Shown here: positions 9,905-18,750 of the stretch, in pieces
How the letters are laid out: the number at the start of each line of letters is the position of its first letter
Position numbering within the stretch: the first letter of the stretch is position 1
Source: Hydrogenimonas sp.
GTDB lineage: Bacteria; Campylobacterota; Campylobacteria; Campylobacterales; Hydrogenimonadaceae
Length of the DNA stretch: 35,959 nucleotides
NCBI GenBank assembly: GCA_015490295.1
Contig: WFYC01000068.1
Span: 1-35,959 of the forward strand
Reading direction: 5' to 3'
Position numbers and translations under genes: made by a program
The notes under the pieces: generated by a model
Database searches by the model: none
Seen by the model: only the letters and a program-made list of their open reading frames with translations
What the model was told of the DNA's origin: nothing

Positions 9905-11494
9905 ATGCAAAAACATACAGTTATGGTTTGCGACCACATTCACGAAAGCGGTTTGAAACTTCTCGAATCGCAGCCCGATATAAACTATATCAATGCGGCC
10001 GACCTGCCCAAGGATGAGCTTCTTAATGTTATCGATCAGGCGGATGTCGCGATCACCAGGAGTTCAACGGAAGTGAACGAGACGTTTTTGCAGGCCGCCA
10101 AAAATTTGAAAGCACTGGTTCGGGCCGGTGTCGGTGTCGATAATGTCGATATGGATGGTTGCAGCAAAAGAGGCATCATAGTAATGAACGTTCCGACCGC
10201 AAATACGATTGCGGCAGTGGAACTCACGATGGCACATATGCTCTCTTGTATGAGGGCCTTTCCTTATGCTCACAACGATCTGAAGATCGATCGTATATGG
10301 AAAAGAGAGAAGTGGTACGGATATGAGCTGAAAGATAAGAAGCTTGGAATTATAGGATTCGGAAATATCGGTAGCAGAGTTGGAAAGAGGGCCAAGGCGT
10401 TCGAGATGGATGTTGTTGCATACGACCCGTATATCGATCCTTCCAAGGCTACGGATCTTGGAATCGAATACACTACGGATTTCGACGACATACTTGCCTG
10501 CGACATCATAACTATCCACACTCCCAAAACCCAGGAGACCATCGGGATGATAGGGGAAAAAGAGATAGAGAAGATGAAAGATGGAGTGGTGCTTATAAAC
10601 TGCGCACGCGGAGGTCTTTACGATGAAGAAGCCCTCTACAAAGGGCTCAAAAGCGGCAAGATACGCTTCGCCGGGATCGACGTCTTTGTAAAGGAGCCTG
10701 CGACGGATCATCCGCTGCTCGAACTCGACAATGTTACCGTCACTCCCCACCTGGGTGCCAACACTCACGAATCCCAGTACAAAATCGCCACGCAAGCGGC
10801 ACAGCAGGCACTCGACGCCGCACGGGGCATCAGCTATCCCAATGCTCTGAATCTGCCAATTAGAGAGAACGAGATTCCCGAGTTTGTAAAACCGTATCTC
10901 GAGCTGATGCAGAAGATCGGCTTTCTTGCCGCCCAGGCGAACATGGGGGCGATCAAATCTCTAAAAATCTCAACCGAGGGAAAGATAGGTGAGTTTATAG
11001 ACTCTCTGGCCACATTCGCAACTGTAGGCGCACTGAAAGAGGCACTCGGCGAGATGATAAACTACGTAAATGCCGACTTTGTCGCCAAGGAGCGCGGAAT
11101 CGAAATTCAAAAAGAGAGCTCCGCAAGCACGGGAGCTTACAAAAACAAAATCACTCTGAGATTGACGACCGAAAAAGAGGTGACCGAAATTTCGGGAACC
11201 ATTTTCAACGAAGATGTCCAGAGAATTGTATCGATAAACGGATTTGCGCTCGATATCGAGCCCAAAGGCAGAATGATTCTCTTCAAAAATACGGATGTTC
11301 CGGGAGTCATTGGTGATGTGGGACAGATTCTTGCAAGACACAATGTCAATATCTCCGACTTCAGGCTCGGAAGAGACATAAAAAAGGGTCTCGCGCTGGC
11401 TGTCATCCTGGTCGACAACGATGTAAGCGAAGAGCTTCTGAAAGAGCTGGATGCACTAGAAGCATCCGTATATGTCAAATACGTTATCCTTTAA
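9905..11494 (+). CDS. serA: D-3-phosphoglycerate dehydrogenase
   Basis: SerA oxidises 3-phosphoglycerate to 3-phosphohydroxypyruvate with NAD, opening serine synthesis. The 529-residue protein is the long form. It has a substrate-binding domain split around an NAD-binding Rossmann domain (GFGNIGSRVGKRAKA near residue 155, NCARGGLYDEEAL, and the catalytic-histidine segment VTPHLGANTHES). An intervening regulatory domain (about 320-450) follows, then a C-terminal ACT domain (about 453-529, beginning near RMILFKNTDVPGVIGDVG). The ACT domain commonly senses serine. It ends the pheS-serA transcription unit, and a strong hairpin terminator follows its stop codon. Confidence 0.95.
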   Translation: MQKHTVMVCDHIHESGLKLLESQPDINYINAADLPKDELLNVIDQADVAITRSSTEVNETFLQAAKNLKALVRAGVGVDNVDMDGCSKRGIIVMNVPTANTIAAVELTMAHMLSCMRAFPYAHNDLKIDRIWKREKWYGYELKDKKLGIIGFGNIGSRVGKRAKAFEMDVVAYDPYIDPSKATDLGIEYTTDFDDILACDIITIHTPKTQETIGMIGEKEIEKMKDGVVLINCARGGLYDEEALYKGLKSGKIRFAGIDVFVKEPATDHPLLELDNVTVTPHLGANTHESQYKIATQAAQQALDAARGISYPNALNLPIRENEIPEFVKPYLELMQKIGFLAAQANMGAIKSLKISTEGKIGEFIDSLATFATVGALKEALGEMINYVNADFVAKERGIEIQKESSASTGAYKNKITLRLTTEKEVTEISGTIFNEDVQRIVSINGFALDIEPKGRMILFKNTDVPGVIGDVGQILARHNVNISDFRLGRDIKKGLALAVILVDNDVSEELLKELDALEASVYVKYVIL

Positions 11495-11507
11495 TCTACA
11501 TAATATC

Positions 11508-11552
11508 CGCACTATACGACAAAAAACGGTCGTGTAGTGCGCCCCCCTTTTT
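11508..11552 (+). terminator. Rho-independent terminator after serA
   Basis: CGCACTATACGAC (11508-11520) pairs with GTCGTGTAGTGCG (11529-11541), a 13-bp stem with one G-U wobble and an eight-base loop. It is followed by six C and then TTTTT. It sits 13 bases after the serA stop and closes the long plus-strand operon. Confidence 0.85.
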
Positions 11553-11554
11553 AT

Positions 11555-11788
11555 AGCTTGAAAATACCCGTTTGAAACGTTTTGGGCTGTTATCTCAGTC
11601 CTAATTACAGGATCGGTCCTAAATCTATTCGGAATTGGTAATAATTTTTCTGTAAATACCGATACTCAACTATAACCATCCTATTTATCTGATAAATACT
11701 TCTTATTAAAATTATAATAATAATTTTTATAGTAATATTTCGATTTTTACTGTAAAATAAAACAATTTCTTCATCAAAGGAGAGGCAT
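11555..11788 (+). promoter_or_regulatory. AT-rich leader and promoter region of the efflux operon
   Basis: About 230 bases separate the serA terminator from the TolC-like gene. The last 120 are strongly AT-rich and contain TTATAATAATAA (about 11713-11724) and GTAAAAT (about 11752) as candidate -10 elements. Upstream, AGGATCGGTCCT (about 11608-11619) is a small inverted repeat within a repeated TCCTAA context that could be an operator for a local regulator. No regulator gene is adjacent. The promoter position is not fixed. Confidence 0.35.
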
Positions 11789-13210
11789 ATGAAGAGAATC
11801 GCGGCGGTATTACTGCTCTCATTGCCCCTGTTCGCGGCACATAAGAATCTGACGCTCGACCAGGCGCTTGCGCTGGTAAAAAAGAATAATCTCGAGATAC
11901 GTGTCGCCGAAGATGAGACACGCATGAAGAGATTGGATGCAAAAATTGCCGACGGTTACAACTATGGCAGCGCCGACATTGTCTTGAACGCTCTACGTTC
12001 GAACGATGCGGGAAACGTTTTCGGTTTCAAGCTTCAAAGCAGAGAGGCCACTTTCAGAGATTTCGGTTTCTCCGACTTTCTCGGAGGTGTCGGACAGGCA
12101 CTTGCAATGTCCGCCGGTGATTTCGGGCAGTTTACCAATATCATGTCCAACCCGGCGATGCAGAACGCTCTGTTGGATACGGCTCCTAACGATCTGAACT
12201 ATCCCGGAGCCAGAAACCATTTTCAGGAGAAGATTCAGTACAAGGTCCCCCTCTATGTAGGCGGCAAGCTGAACAAGTACGGTATGATCGCCAGGAAGAT
12301 GGCCGATATGAGTCTATTGGACAAACAGAGGATCATAAACGAAAAGGTATATCAGACAAGAAAGACATTCTACGACATAGCTCTGGTAAACAGCTATATC
12401 AAGAATCTAAAGATAATTCTGAAGAATGTTGATGAGCTCGAAAATACGGTCTCCAATATGGTGAAGGAGGGGTATGCGCTGGATATTGACCTTCTTCAGG
12501 TAAAGACCAAGAAAGCGGATGTTCTGCGGATGCTCAACCAGGCCAAACTGAATCGGGATCTTGCATACCAGTTTCTCTCTTTCATGCTGGATGAGAAGGT
12601 AGACTCCGTCTCTGTGGCGGACAAAGACGTTCCTATGCCGGTCATGGATAAAGAGGAGATGGTAAACAGAAACCTCGATATTCAAAAGGCGAAAATGGGT
12701 CTTGAAGTGACAAAACTGGCGATAGGGGTCGAAAGAGCGGCGTACTATCCGCAGATAGGCGCGTTTGCCGAGTACGGCAGTGCCGACGACTCGTTCATGA
12801 ACGACTTTACTGACAAAGACGCCTATACCGTCGGAGTACAGATGAAGTGGAATATCTTCAACGGTATGATCGACAAATCGAAATATGAGAAGGCGAGAAT
12901 CCAAAATCTGAAAGCAAGGCACCAGGTGGAGCTGGCAAAAAAAGGTATATCGCTGAAAATCGACAAGATAATCAGCGAGATAAAGAGTCGGGAGTACGAC
13001 ATAAAATCTCTGAAGCAGAAAGTCAAGTTTATGAGAAGAGTATATGAGAACTACTACAACCGCTATAAAGAGGGGTTGATCTCTATAAATGACGTACTTA
13101 TCAAAAACAGTGAGGAGATCCAGGCTGTTTTGAAACTGGCAAAGACGCGCAACGCAAGAAACGACAAAGTTTTTGAACTGGAAAATATCATCAACAAAGG
13201 AATGTTATGA
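11789..13210 (+). CDS. TolC-family outer-membrane efflux channel
   Basis: This 473-residue exported protein begins with a signal peptide (MKRIAAVLLLSLPLFAA, likely cut near residue 17-18). It then shows the TolC start LTLDQALALVKKNNLEIRVAED. Long helical repeats run through the protein, with a second NLDIQKAKMGLEV-type repeat start near residue 295 and QIGAFAEYG near 322. Such proteins form trimeric outer-membrane channels with periplasmic helical tunnels. The start has AAAGGAGAGG upstream. The stop overlaps the adaptor gene (ATGA). Neighbours define a complete tripartite RND system. The substrate is not shown by this gene; from context metal or organic-compound efflux is possible. Confidence 0.9.
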   Translation: MKRIAAVLLLSLPLFAAHKNLTLDQALALVKKNNLEIRVAEDETRMKRLDAKIADGYNYGSADIVLNALRSNDAGNVFGFKLQSREATFRDFGFSDFLGGVGQALAMSAGDFGQFTNIMSNPAMQNALLDTAPNDLNYPGARNHFQEKIQYKVPLYVGGKLNKYGMIARKMADMSLLDKQRIINEKVYQTRKTFYDIALVNSYIKNLKIILKNVDELENTVSNMVKEGYALDIDLLQVKTKKADVLRMLNQAKLNRDLAYQFLSFMLDEKVDSVSVADKDVPMPVMDKEEMVNRNLDIQKAKMGLEVTKLAIGVERAAYYPQIGAFAEYGSADDSFMNDFTDKDAYTVGVQMKWNIFNGMIDKSKYEKARIQNLKARHQVELAKKGISLKIDKIISEIKSREYDIKSLKQKVKFMRRVYENYYNRYKEGLISINDVLIKNSEEIQAVLKLAKTRNARNDKVFELENIINKGML

Positions 13211-13998
13211 AAAAGATTGTTCTTCTAATAGTGATGCTGGCAGCGGCAGCCGTCGCGGCGGAACTGACGCTTACAGGAAGTGTCGTGTCGGATAATCAGA
13301 AGATGATGACAAGCCGTTATATGGGGTTTGTCAAAAAGGTCTACGTAGTAGAGGGGCAGAGGGTAAAGAAAGGCCAACTTCTCTATACGATAGATTCGAA
13401 AGAGATAGACAGTGCGAAGTCGCAGGTGGAGCTGGCGATCTCCCAGGCAGAGCTCGCTCTGCAGATGAACAGAAACCAGTACAACAACATACTTACGAAC
13501 CTCGCCAGACATGAGCGTCTGTTCAAAAAGGGGATGGTCTCAAAATTCGAGCTCGAAAACCTCCAGCTGGCGGCCGAGAATACGAAGGCGATGATAGAGA
13601 TTGCACAAAAGCAGGTGGCCCAGGCGAAGGCGAAGCTCAAAGAGGTGATGAACCAATACTCCTATCTAGATGTAAGAGCGCCGAACGACGGTGTGGTAGT
13701 CGAGAAACGGATCAAGGCGGGTGAGATGGCGATGCCCGGCATGCCTGCGATTATCCTGACCGATCTTAGTGATCTGAAAATTCTGACAGAGATCTCCGAG
13801 AGCGACATAATCGATGTAAAGGTGGGCCAGAAGGTGACTGTAGAGGTGCCTTCGATGAACCTGCGAAAAGAGGGCAGGGTATTTGCGATCATCCCCAGCT
13901 CCAACCCGATGACCCATCAGTTCAAGATGAAGGTCTCATTCGACTATAAAGGCTACAGGATCTATCCGGGTATGTACGCCCAGGTTACCATAAAATAA
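13207..13998 (+). CDS. RND efflux periplasmic adaptor (membrane fusion protein)
   Basis: The adaptor joins the inner-membrane RND pump to the TolC-like channel. The 263-residue protein has a signal peptide (about residues 1-19, ending AAVAAE) and a biotinyl-lipoyl first half (GFVKKVYVVEGQRVKKGQLLYTID). A helical hairpin (about 60-145) follows, then the second lipoyl half (LDVRAPNDGVVVEKRIKAGEM) and a beta-barrel domain (about 190-263). It is short compared with the usual 350-400 residues and appears to lack most of the membrane-proximal domain. It overlaps the TolC gene by four bases, and ten bases separate it from the pump. Confidence 0.9.
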   Translation: MKKIVLLIVMLAAAAVAAELTLTGSVVSDNQKMMTSRYMGFVKKVYVVEGQRVKKGQLLYTIDSKEIDSAKSQVELAISQAELALQMNRNQYNNILTNLARHERLFKKGMVSKFELENLQLAAENTKAMIEIAQKQVAQAKAKLKEVMNQYSYLDVRAPNDGVVVEKRIKAGEMAMPGMPAIILTDLSDLKILTEISESDIIDVKVGQKVTVEVPSMNLRKEGRVFAIIPSSNPMTHQFKMKVSFDYKGYRIYPGMYAQVTIK

Positions 13999-14008
13999 AG
14001 GGTTGAGT

Positions 14009-15640
14009 ATGCAAGAGAGTAAAAGCTATAAGCCCAGAGATATCGCCGGCAAACTTGCCCGAACATTTCTGCACAACCCGCTTACGCCGGTTCTGGGAAT
14101 CTTTCTGCTCATTATAGGCTACATTTCGCTCGAGATCATGCCGAGAGAGGAAGACCCTCAGATCTCCGTCGCCGGCGGTACCATAATCGTCCCGATGCCG
14201 GGGGCCACGCCGCGGGAGGTCGAAAACATCATAGTTAACCCGCTCGAAAGGAAGATCAAAGAGATCAAAGGGGTAGAGCATATTTACGGTATAGCCATGG
14301 CGAATGTCGGTATCGTCAACGTTATGTACTATATAGGCGAAGATAGGGAGAAGGCGAATCTGAACCTCTACGACAAGGTTATGCAGAACATGGACCTGCT
14401 TCCCAAAGGGGCTATGCAGCCGCTCGTAAAACCGTTCGACGTCGATATAGACATCCCCATCGTCACGATAGACTTCTACAGAAAACCCGGTTCGAAGATC
14501 AGCGAGACCGATCTGTTCAAACTGGTACGCGATATACAGCAGCAGCTCAACCGGATAGAGAATGTATCCAAAACAGCCATTAAGGGCGGCAGCAGGGAGC
14601 AGTATAATATTCAGGTCGATCTTGGAAAACTTTCGGGCTACCACCTGTCGCTCGGGCAGATCGTTCAGGCCATCAAGGCACTCGCGGTAAACGTACCCGA
14701 TGTCAAAGGCAGAACCGAAGAGGGGGAACTGGTAATATTTGGAGTCAAGAACGCCATAGAGAGTATAAAAGATGTGCAAAACCTCATAGTCGCACAGTAT
14801 ATGGGTTCGCCTATCTATCTCAAAAACGTTGCGAGTGTAACGGCAGGGAGTGATATACAGAACTATAAAAAGGTACTCATGACGCAAAAAGAGGGTGAGA
14901 GGTTCTCCGATCTTCACGATGCCGTTACACTCGAGCTCGGAAAGCTTGCAGGCTCCAACGCCGTGGTGATAGCCGACGAAATAAAAGAGCATCTAAAGGC
15001 CCTTGAGCCGAGACTGCAGGAGATGGGTGTGGGCTACATGCTCACGAGAGATTACGGTAAGCGTGCCGATGATGCGGTAAATGAACTTGTAAGCCATATT
15101 CTCATCACGATAGCCATAATTGCGGTGATGCTGATCTTCTTCCTCGGCTGGAAAGAGTCGCTTATCGTCACGTTTACGGTTCCGGCCATATTGGCGATCA
15201 CCCTCTTTATCGCGTATCTGTCGGGTCAGACCATAAACAGGATCACACTTTTCGCATTCCTTCTTTCTCTGGGTCTGCTCGTGGATGCCGCCATTATAGT
15301 CATAGAGAATATCCACAGGCATCTGCACGCCCACGATGCGGTCGACAAAGATATCGATGAAATCATGGTGCAGGCGACCGACGAGATCGGGGCTCCTACG
15401 AACATCGCTACTCTCGCCATCATTCTGACGATGGTGCCGATGGCGTTCGTCGGCGGTATGATGGGGCAATTTATGAAGCCGATTCCAGAAAACGTTCCCG
15501 TCGCACTCGTGGCCTCGCTTGTGGTGGCTTACATCTTTACGCCCTATCTGGGCCGAAGGCTTCTGAAAAAGCCCCATATGCACCACCATCACCACCACTG
15601 GAACAAAGAGAATCCGCAGCCTGAGGGAGGTGCCAAGTGA
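14009..15640 (+). CDS. RND efflux transporter, N-terminal half (split protein)
   Basis: This 543-residue protein corresponds to the first half of an RND pump. TM1 is near residues 23-42. A large periplasmic porter/docking loop (about 45-350) is followed by TM2-TM6 between about 360 and 515. TM4 reads LGLLVDAAIIVIENIHRH with a single acidic residue, Asp426, where AcrB has two aspartates; heavy-metal pumps such as CusA also have a VDAA form. The C-terminus is cytoplasmic and carries HMHHHHHHW (six consecutive histidines, 525-530) just before the stop. The ATG at 14009 is preferred over a TTG six bases earlier because AAGGG lies six bases upstream. The stop overlaps the GTG start of the second half. 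Confidence 0.9.
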   Translation: MQESKSYKPRDIAGKLARTFLHNPLTPVLGIFLLIIGYISLEIMPREEDPQISVAGGTIIVPMPGATPREVENIIVNPLERKIKEIKGVEHIYGIAMANVGIVNVMYYIGEDREKANLNLYDKVMQNMDLLPKGAMQPLVKPFDVDIDIPIVTIDFYRKPGSKISETDLFKLVRDIQQQLNRIENVSKTAIKGGSREQYNIQVDLGKLSGYHLSLGQIVQAIKALAVNVPDVKGRTEEGELVIFGVKNAIESIKDVQNLIVAQYMGSPIYLKNVASVTAGSDIQNYKKVLMTQKEGERFSDLHDAVTLELGKLAGSNAVVIADEIKEHLKALEPRLQEMGVGYMLTRDYGKRADDAVNELVSHILITIAIIAVMLIFFLGWKESLIVTFTVPAILAITLFIAYLSGQTINRITLFAFLLSLGLLVDAAIIVIENIHRHLHAHDAVDKDIDEIMVQATDEIGAPTNIATLAIILTMVPMAFVGGMMGQFMKPIPENVPVALVASLVVAYIFTPYLGRRLLKKPHMHHHHHHWNKENPQPEGGAK

Positions 15641-17316
15641 AGCGCTTTGAGAGTTTTGTATTCAATATTCTCGGATCAAAAACGAAGCAGTGGCTGGTTA
15701 TCGGCGCGACTCTGGCGGCTCTGGCCGGTTCGATCATGATGCTTCCGACAAAGCTGGTTCTGGCCAAAATGCTGCCCGGCAAGAGTGCAAATACATTTTC
15801 GATCTACATCCACACGCCCACCGACAGCTCTATAGAGGAGACCAGAAGAGTCGGCGAGTGCGTCGTGGGATTTTTGCAAAATGAGCCGGAAGTGACCGAT
15901 GTGGAGGTCTACCTCGGGCAGGGGGCTCCGCTCGATTACGCAGGGATGGTAAAGGGCTCAGGTTTCAAAAGCAGTGAGAACGAAGCCGAAGTCGTGGTCA
16001 ACCTTACGGACAAGCATGAGCGGGATGAGCCCTCTTTCATGATGGTTCACAGGCTGAGACCGGTAATAAAGAGTAACTGCGAGCCATTGAAAAAAGGGAC
16101 CGTAATAGAGATGGTGGAGCAGCCTGCCGGTCCTCCTACACTCGCTGCCGTAGTGGCGGAGATATACGGTCAAAACTACGACCATATATACGAGCTTAGT
16201 CAAAAGGTCGCCGAGATCTTCAAAAATACCGAAGGTCTTGCCGATATAAACGTAATGGCCGACGACCCCTACAAGAAGTTCGAGCTCGTTCCAAACTCAG
16301 ACAAGATATCCCGTTCCGGCCTGAGTGTCGAGCAGGTGAACAAGATTCTGTACCTCGCGTTCGAGGGTATGGTGGTAGCACCCAAAAACAGCCGGAATTA
16401 CCCCGACCAGATCGGTCTCTTCGTAAGGCTCAGCGACAAGACAAGGCGGCTTGCGAGCAGCAGCAGACGTGCCCTTGAGACAAAGCTTGCATCTTTAAAG
16501 CTTATGAATAAAAAGGGTCTGCTCGTACCTATCAACGAACTGGTCGACATAAAAGAGATCGACGCGCCGCCCACACTAATGCAGAAAGATCTGAGGCGCA
16601 TGATCAATGTAACCGCGGAAGCAGACCTGGTATCCCAAGTATACCCGCTGCTTGATGCGAGAGAGAAGATAATGAAAGAGCTCTCGAAAGAGTATGAGAT
16701 AACTACGACCGACTATCTCTTCAACCTTCGTCTAATAGATAGAAAGAGCGGAGAAGTATTTGACCTGAGGTGGGACGGCGAGATGAAGGTGACGCTCGAT
16801 ACGTTCCGTGATCTTGGAGCGGCGTTCATAGCGGCTCTAGTCCTAATATTCCTGCTTCTTGTGGTCTACTACAGGAACTTCACGATAAGCGGGATAGTGC
16901 TGGCCGGCAGTTTCCTCTCGATCATCGGAGTAATCGTGGGCCACTGGGTTGCGGATATTGTTACCGAGCATACATTCTTCCTTACGGCGACATCTCTGAT
17001 AGGCTTTATCGCGCTAATGGGAATAAGCTCCAGAAACTCTCTCTTGTTGATTGACTTCGCTAAGTCGCTGATGGAGGAGAAGGGGTTCGACAAGCAGCAC
17101 GCTATAGCCGTTGCGAGCGCAACGAGGGCCAAGCCGATCATGTTGACGGCGATCGCCATCATTCTCGGTTCTGCGCTGCTTGCGAGCGACCCGATCTTCG
17201 GAGGTCTCGGAGTCGCCCTGATCTCAGGAACGGTAGCTGCGGTGGTGGTATCTTTGATCTTCATCCCAGTACTGATGTACCGGGCAAAAGCGATGGATTT
17301 CAAAAAGGAGGAGTAG
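15637..17316 (+). CDS. RND efflux transporter, C-terminal half (split protein)
   Basis: This 559-residue protein supplies the second half of the RND pump. TM7 is near residues 18-37, the second periplasmic loop spans about 45-385, and TM8-TM12 lie between about 390 and 550. TM10 contains GFIALMGISSRNSLLLIDFA, where Arg466 takes the place of the conserved lysine of AcrB. The ATRAKPIMLTAIAIILG segment and following helices are typical of the HAE/AcrB-like branch. The GTG start at 15637 has a perfect GGAGGT at 15626-15631, five bases upstream, inside the 3' end of the first half. The two halves together total 1102 residues, close to a one-piece pump. The start signal argues that the split is real. 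Confidence 0.9.
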   Translation: MKRFESFVFNILGSKTKQWLVIGATLAALAGSIMMLPTKLVLAKMLPGKSANTFSIYIHTPTDSSIEETRRVGECVVGFLQNEPEVTDVEVYLGQGAPLDYAGMVKGSGFKSSENEAEVVVNLTDKHERDEPSFMMVHRLRPVIKSNCEPLKKGTVIEMVEQPAGPPTLAAVVAEIYGQNYDHIYELSQKVAEIFKNTEGLADINVMADDPYKKFELVPNSDKISRSGLSVEQVNKILYLAFEGMVVAPKNSRNYPDQIGLFVRLSDKTRRLASSSRRALETKLASLKLMNKKGLLVPINELVDIKEIDAPPTLMQKDLRRMINVTAEADLVSQVYPLLDAREKIMKELSKEYEITTTDYLFNLRLIDRKSGEVFDLRWDGEMKVTLDTFRDLGAAFIAALVLIFLLLVVYYRNFTISGIVLAGSFLSIIGVIVGHWVADIVTEHTFFLTATSLIGFIALMGISSRNSLLLIDFAKSLMEEKGFDKQHAIAVASATRAKPIMLTAIAIILGSALLASDPIFGGLGVALISGTVAAVVVSLIFIPVLMYRAKAMDFKKEE

Positions 17317-17317
17317 G

Positions 17318-17518
17318 ATGCCCGATATAGGCCGCATACTTATCGGTCTTGGGCTTTTGATCGTGATTTTCGGGCTTTTCGTCTCCTTTTTCGGGAGGCT
17401 GCCCGGAGATATCGTCATAAAAAAAGAGAACTTTACACTCTACATTCCTATAGCTACATCGATTCTTCTATCTGTAATTCTCTCAATAGTTTTTTACCTC
17501 TTTTCCAAGTTTTTTTAG
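17318..17518 (+). CDS. Small DUF2905-like membrane protein
   Basis: This 66-residue protein has two transmembrane helices (about residues 5-26 and 43-63). They flank the short conserved loop FFGRLPGDIVIKKENFTLYIPI, which is characteristic of the DUF2905 family. Function is unknown. The ATG lies one base after the stop of the pump C-half, with AGGAGGAGTAGG before it, so it belongs to the efflux operon at least transcriptionally. Such genes are widely scattered near unrelated operons, so a role in efflux is not implied. The family assignment is from memory of the PGDI motif. Confidence 0.85.
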   Translation: MPDIGRILIGLGLLIVIFGLFVSFFGRLPGDIVIKKENFTLYIPIATSILLSVILSIVFYLFSKFF

Positions 17519-17548
17519 ATAAAATTACCCCAAAAAGCAGGAGTATAT

Positions 17549-18118
17549 ATGGCAACAATCGGCATGAGCGATCTGAAAAAAGGTATCCGTCTCGAAATAG
17601 ACGGGCAGCCCTACCGGGTTGTGGAGTATCAGCATGTTAAACCCGGCAAAGGTGCCGCGTTCGTGCGAATAAAGATAAAATCTCTCTCGACGGGGCGAGT
17701 TATCGAAAAGACGGTTCATGCCGGCGACAAGTTCGAGACTCCTAATCTCGAACAGAAGACTATGCAGTACCTCTACGACGACGGCGAGATGCTGCAGTTC
17801 ATGGATACGTCGACTTACGAGCAGATAGGTCTGACCCACGATCAGGTCGGAGAAGATGTGATCAAGTTCATGGACGAGGGCTTTACGGTAGATATTCTGT
17901 TTCACAACGGAAAGCCGATCACCGTAGAGCTTCCGCAGGTGGTAGAGCTCGAAGTGGTGGAGACTCCGCCCAACTTCAAGGGCGACACCTCAAGCGGAAG
18001 CCGAAAACCGGCCACTCTGAAAACCGGGGCAGTCGTTCAGGTGCCTTACCACATCCTCGAAGGGGACAAGATAAGGGTCGATACGGTTGAAGGAAAGTAT
18101 CTCGACAAGGTGAAGTAG
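17549..18118 (+). CDS. efp: Translation elongation factor P
   Basis: EF-P rescues ribosomes stalled at consecutive prolines. The 189-residue protein has the three beta-barrel domains (about 1-63, 64-128, 129-189). The acceptor lysine is Lys34 in [10 protein letters not shown], the residue lysylated by EpmA in E. coli-type systems. The C-terminal signature region with [17 protein letters not shown] is present. The start has CAGGAG upstream, and GATAAAAT about 30 bases before the ATG is a possible -10. No modification enzymes are encoded in the window. It is followed after 61 bases by the DJ-1/PfpI gene. Confidence 0.95.
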   Translation: MATIGMSDLKKGIRLEIDGQPYRVVEYQHVKPGKGAAFVRIKIKSLSTGRVIEKTVHAGDKFETPNLEQKTMQYLYDDGEMLQFMDTSTYEQIGLTHDQVGEDVIKFMDEGFTVDILFHNGKPITVELPQVVELEVVETPPNFKGDTSSGSRKPATLKTGAVVQVPYHILEGDKIRVDTVEGKYLDKVK

Positions 18119-18179
18119 ATCATATTTCGCCGTTCGTTTTTCGTTATCTGTCTGAAAACGACCAAGAAGGAGGTTGAAG

Positions 18180-18731
18180 ATGGCAAAAGTTTGTGTTCCA
18201 TTGGCAAAAGGTTTTGAAGAGATAGAGGCTGTCAGTCTGATCGATGTAATGCGCCGCGGCGGCATCGAAGTTGTCGTGGCCGGTGTAAACGAAGAGCTGG
18301 TGACCGGCGCAAACGGCATAACCGTGAAAGCCGATACCGACATAAAGTATGTGCTTGCGGACGAACTCGATATGATCGTTCTTCCCGGCGGATGGGAGGG
18401 GACCCATATGCTGGCCGAAAACGAAAGGGTGCAGGAGCTTCTTAGGGAGATGAAGGCCAAAGAGAAGGTTGTCGGTGCTATCTGTGCGGCACCGTTCGCG
18501 TTGAAAGCGGCCGGAGTACTCGGAAGCAAATATACCTGCTACCCGAGCGTGGAGGAGCAGATAGGCAAAGAGGGGTATACCGACAAAGAGAAGGTTGTCA
18601 TAGACGGCAACGTCATGACGTCAAGAGGCCCCGGTACAGCGATATGCTTCGGCCTCGAGATAGTAAAGAGGCTAGTCGGAGAAGAGACATATATGGCTCT
18701 CAAAGAGGGTCTTCTAGCCGACTACTGCTAA
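18180..18731 (+). CDS. DJ-1/PfpI family protein (YajL/ThiJ-like)
   Basis: This is a 183-residue cytosolic protein of the DJ-1 superfamily. The nucleophile elbow is GAICAAPFAL with Cys102, and the acidic partner lies in GFEEIEA (Glu13/Glu14). LPGGWEGTHML forms the oxyanion-side loop, and FGLEIVKRL the C-terminal helix. Members act as redox-linked chaperones or glyoxal-adduct-handling enzymes; the activity of this one cannot be fixed by sequence. The ATG at 18180 is chosen over a TTG six bases earlier because AGGAGG lies six bases upstream. A GC-rich hairpin overlaps the stop codon. Confidence 0.92.
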   Translation: MAKVCVPLAKGFEEIEAVSLIDVMRRGGIEVVVAGVNEELVTGANGITVKADTDIKYVLADELDMIVLPGGWEGTHMLAENERVQELLREMKAKEKVVGAICAAPFALKAAGVLGSKYTCYPSVEEQIGKEGYTDKEKVVIDGNVMTSRGPGTAICFGLEIVKRLVGEETYMALKEGLLADYC

Positions 18732-18750
18732 AAGCCCGACCCCGGGCTTT
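18731..18750. terminator. Hairpin between the convergent DJ-1 and aroK genes
   Basis: AAAGCCCG (18731-18738) pairs with CGGGCTTT (18743-18750) across a four-base loop. On the minus strand the hairpin ends in CTTTTAG, so it better serves transcripts of aroK; on the plus strand there is no T-run. It lies beside the short-repeat tract. Confidence 0.55.

Noticed and set aside
13985-14992. Open frame of 335 codons antisense to the RND N-half
   Set aside because: A shadow of the coding strand; no start signal or known motif, and it covers a clear transporter gene.
15575-15601. CATATG followed by six histidine codons could suggest a vector His-tag contaminant
   Set aside because: Both flanks continue as natural coding sequence of the same pump and no vector sequence is present.
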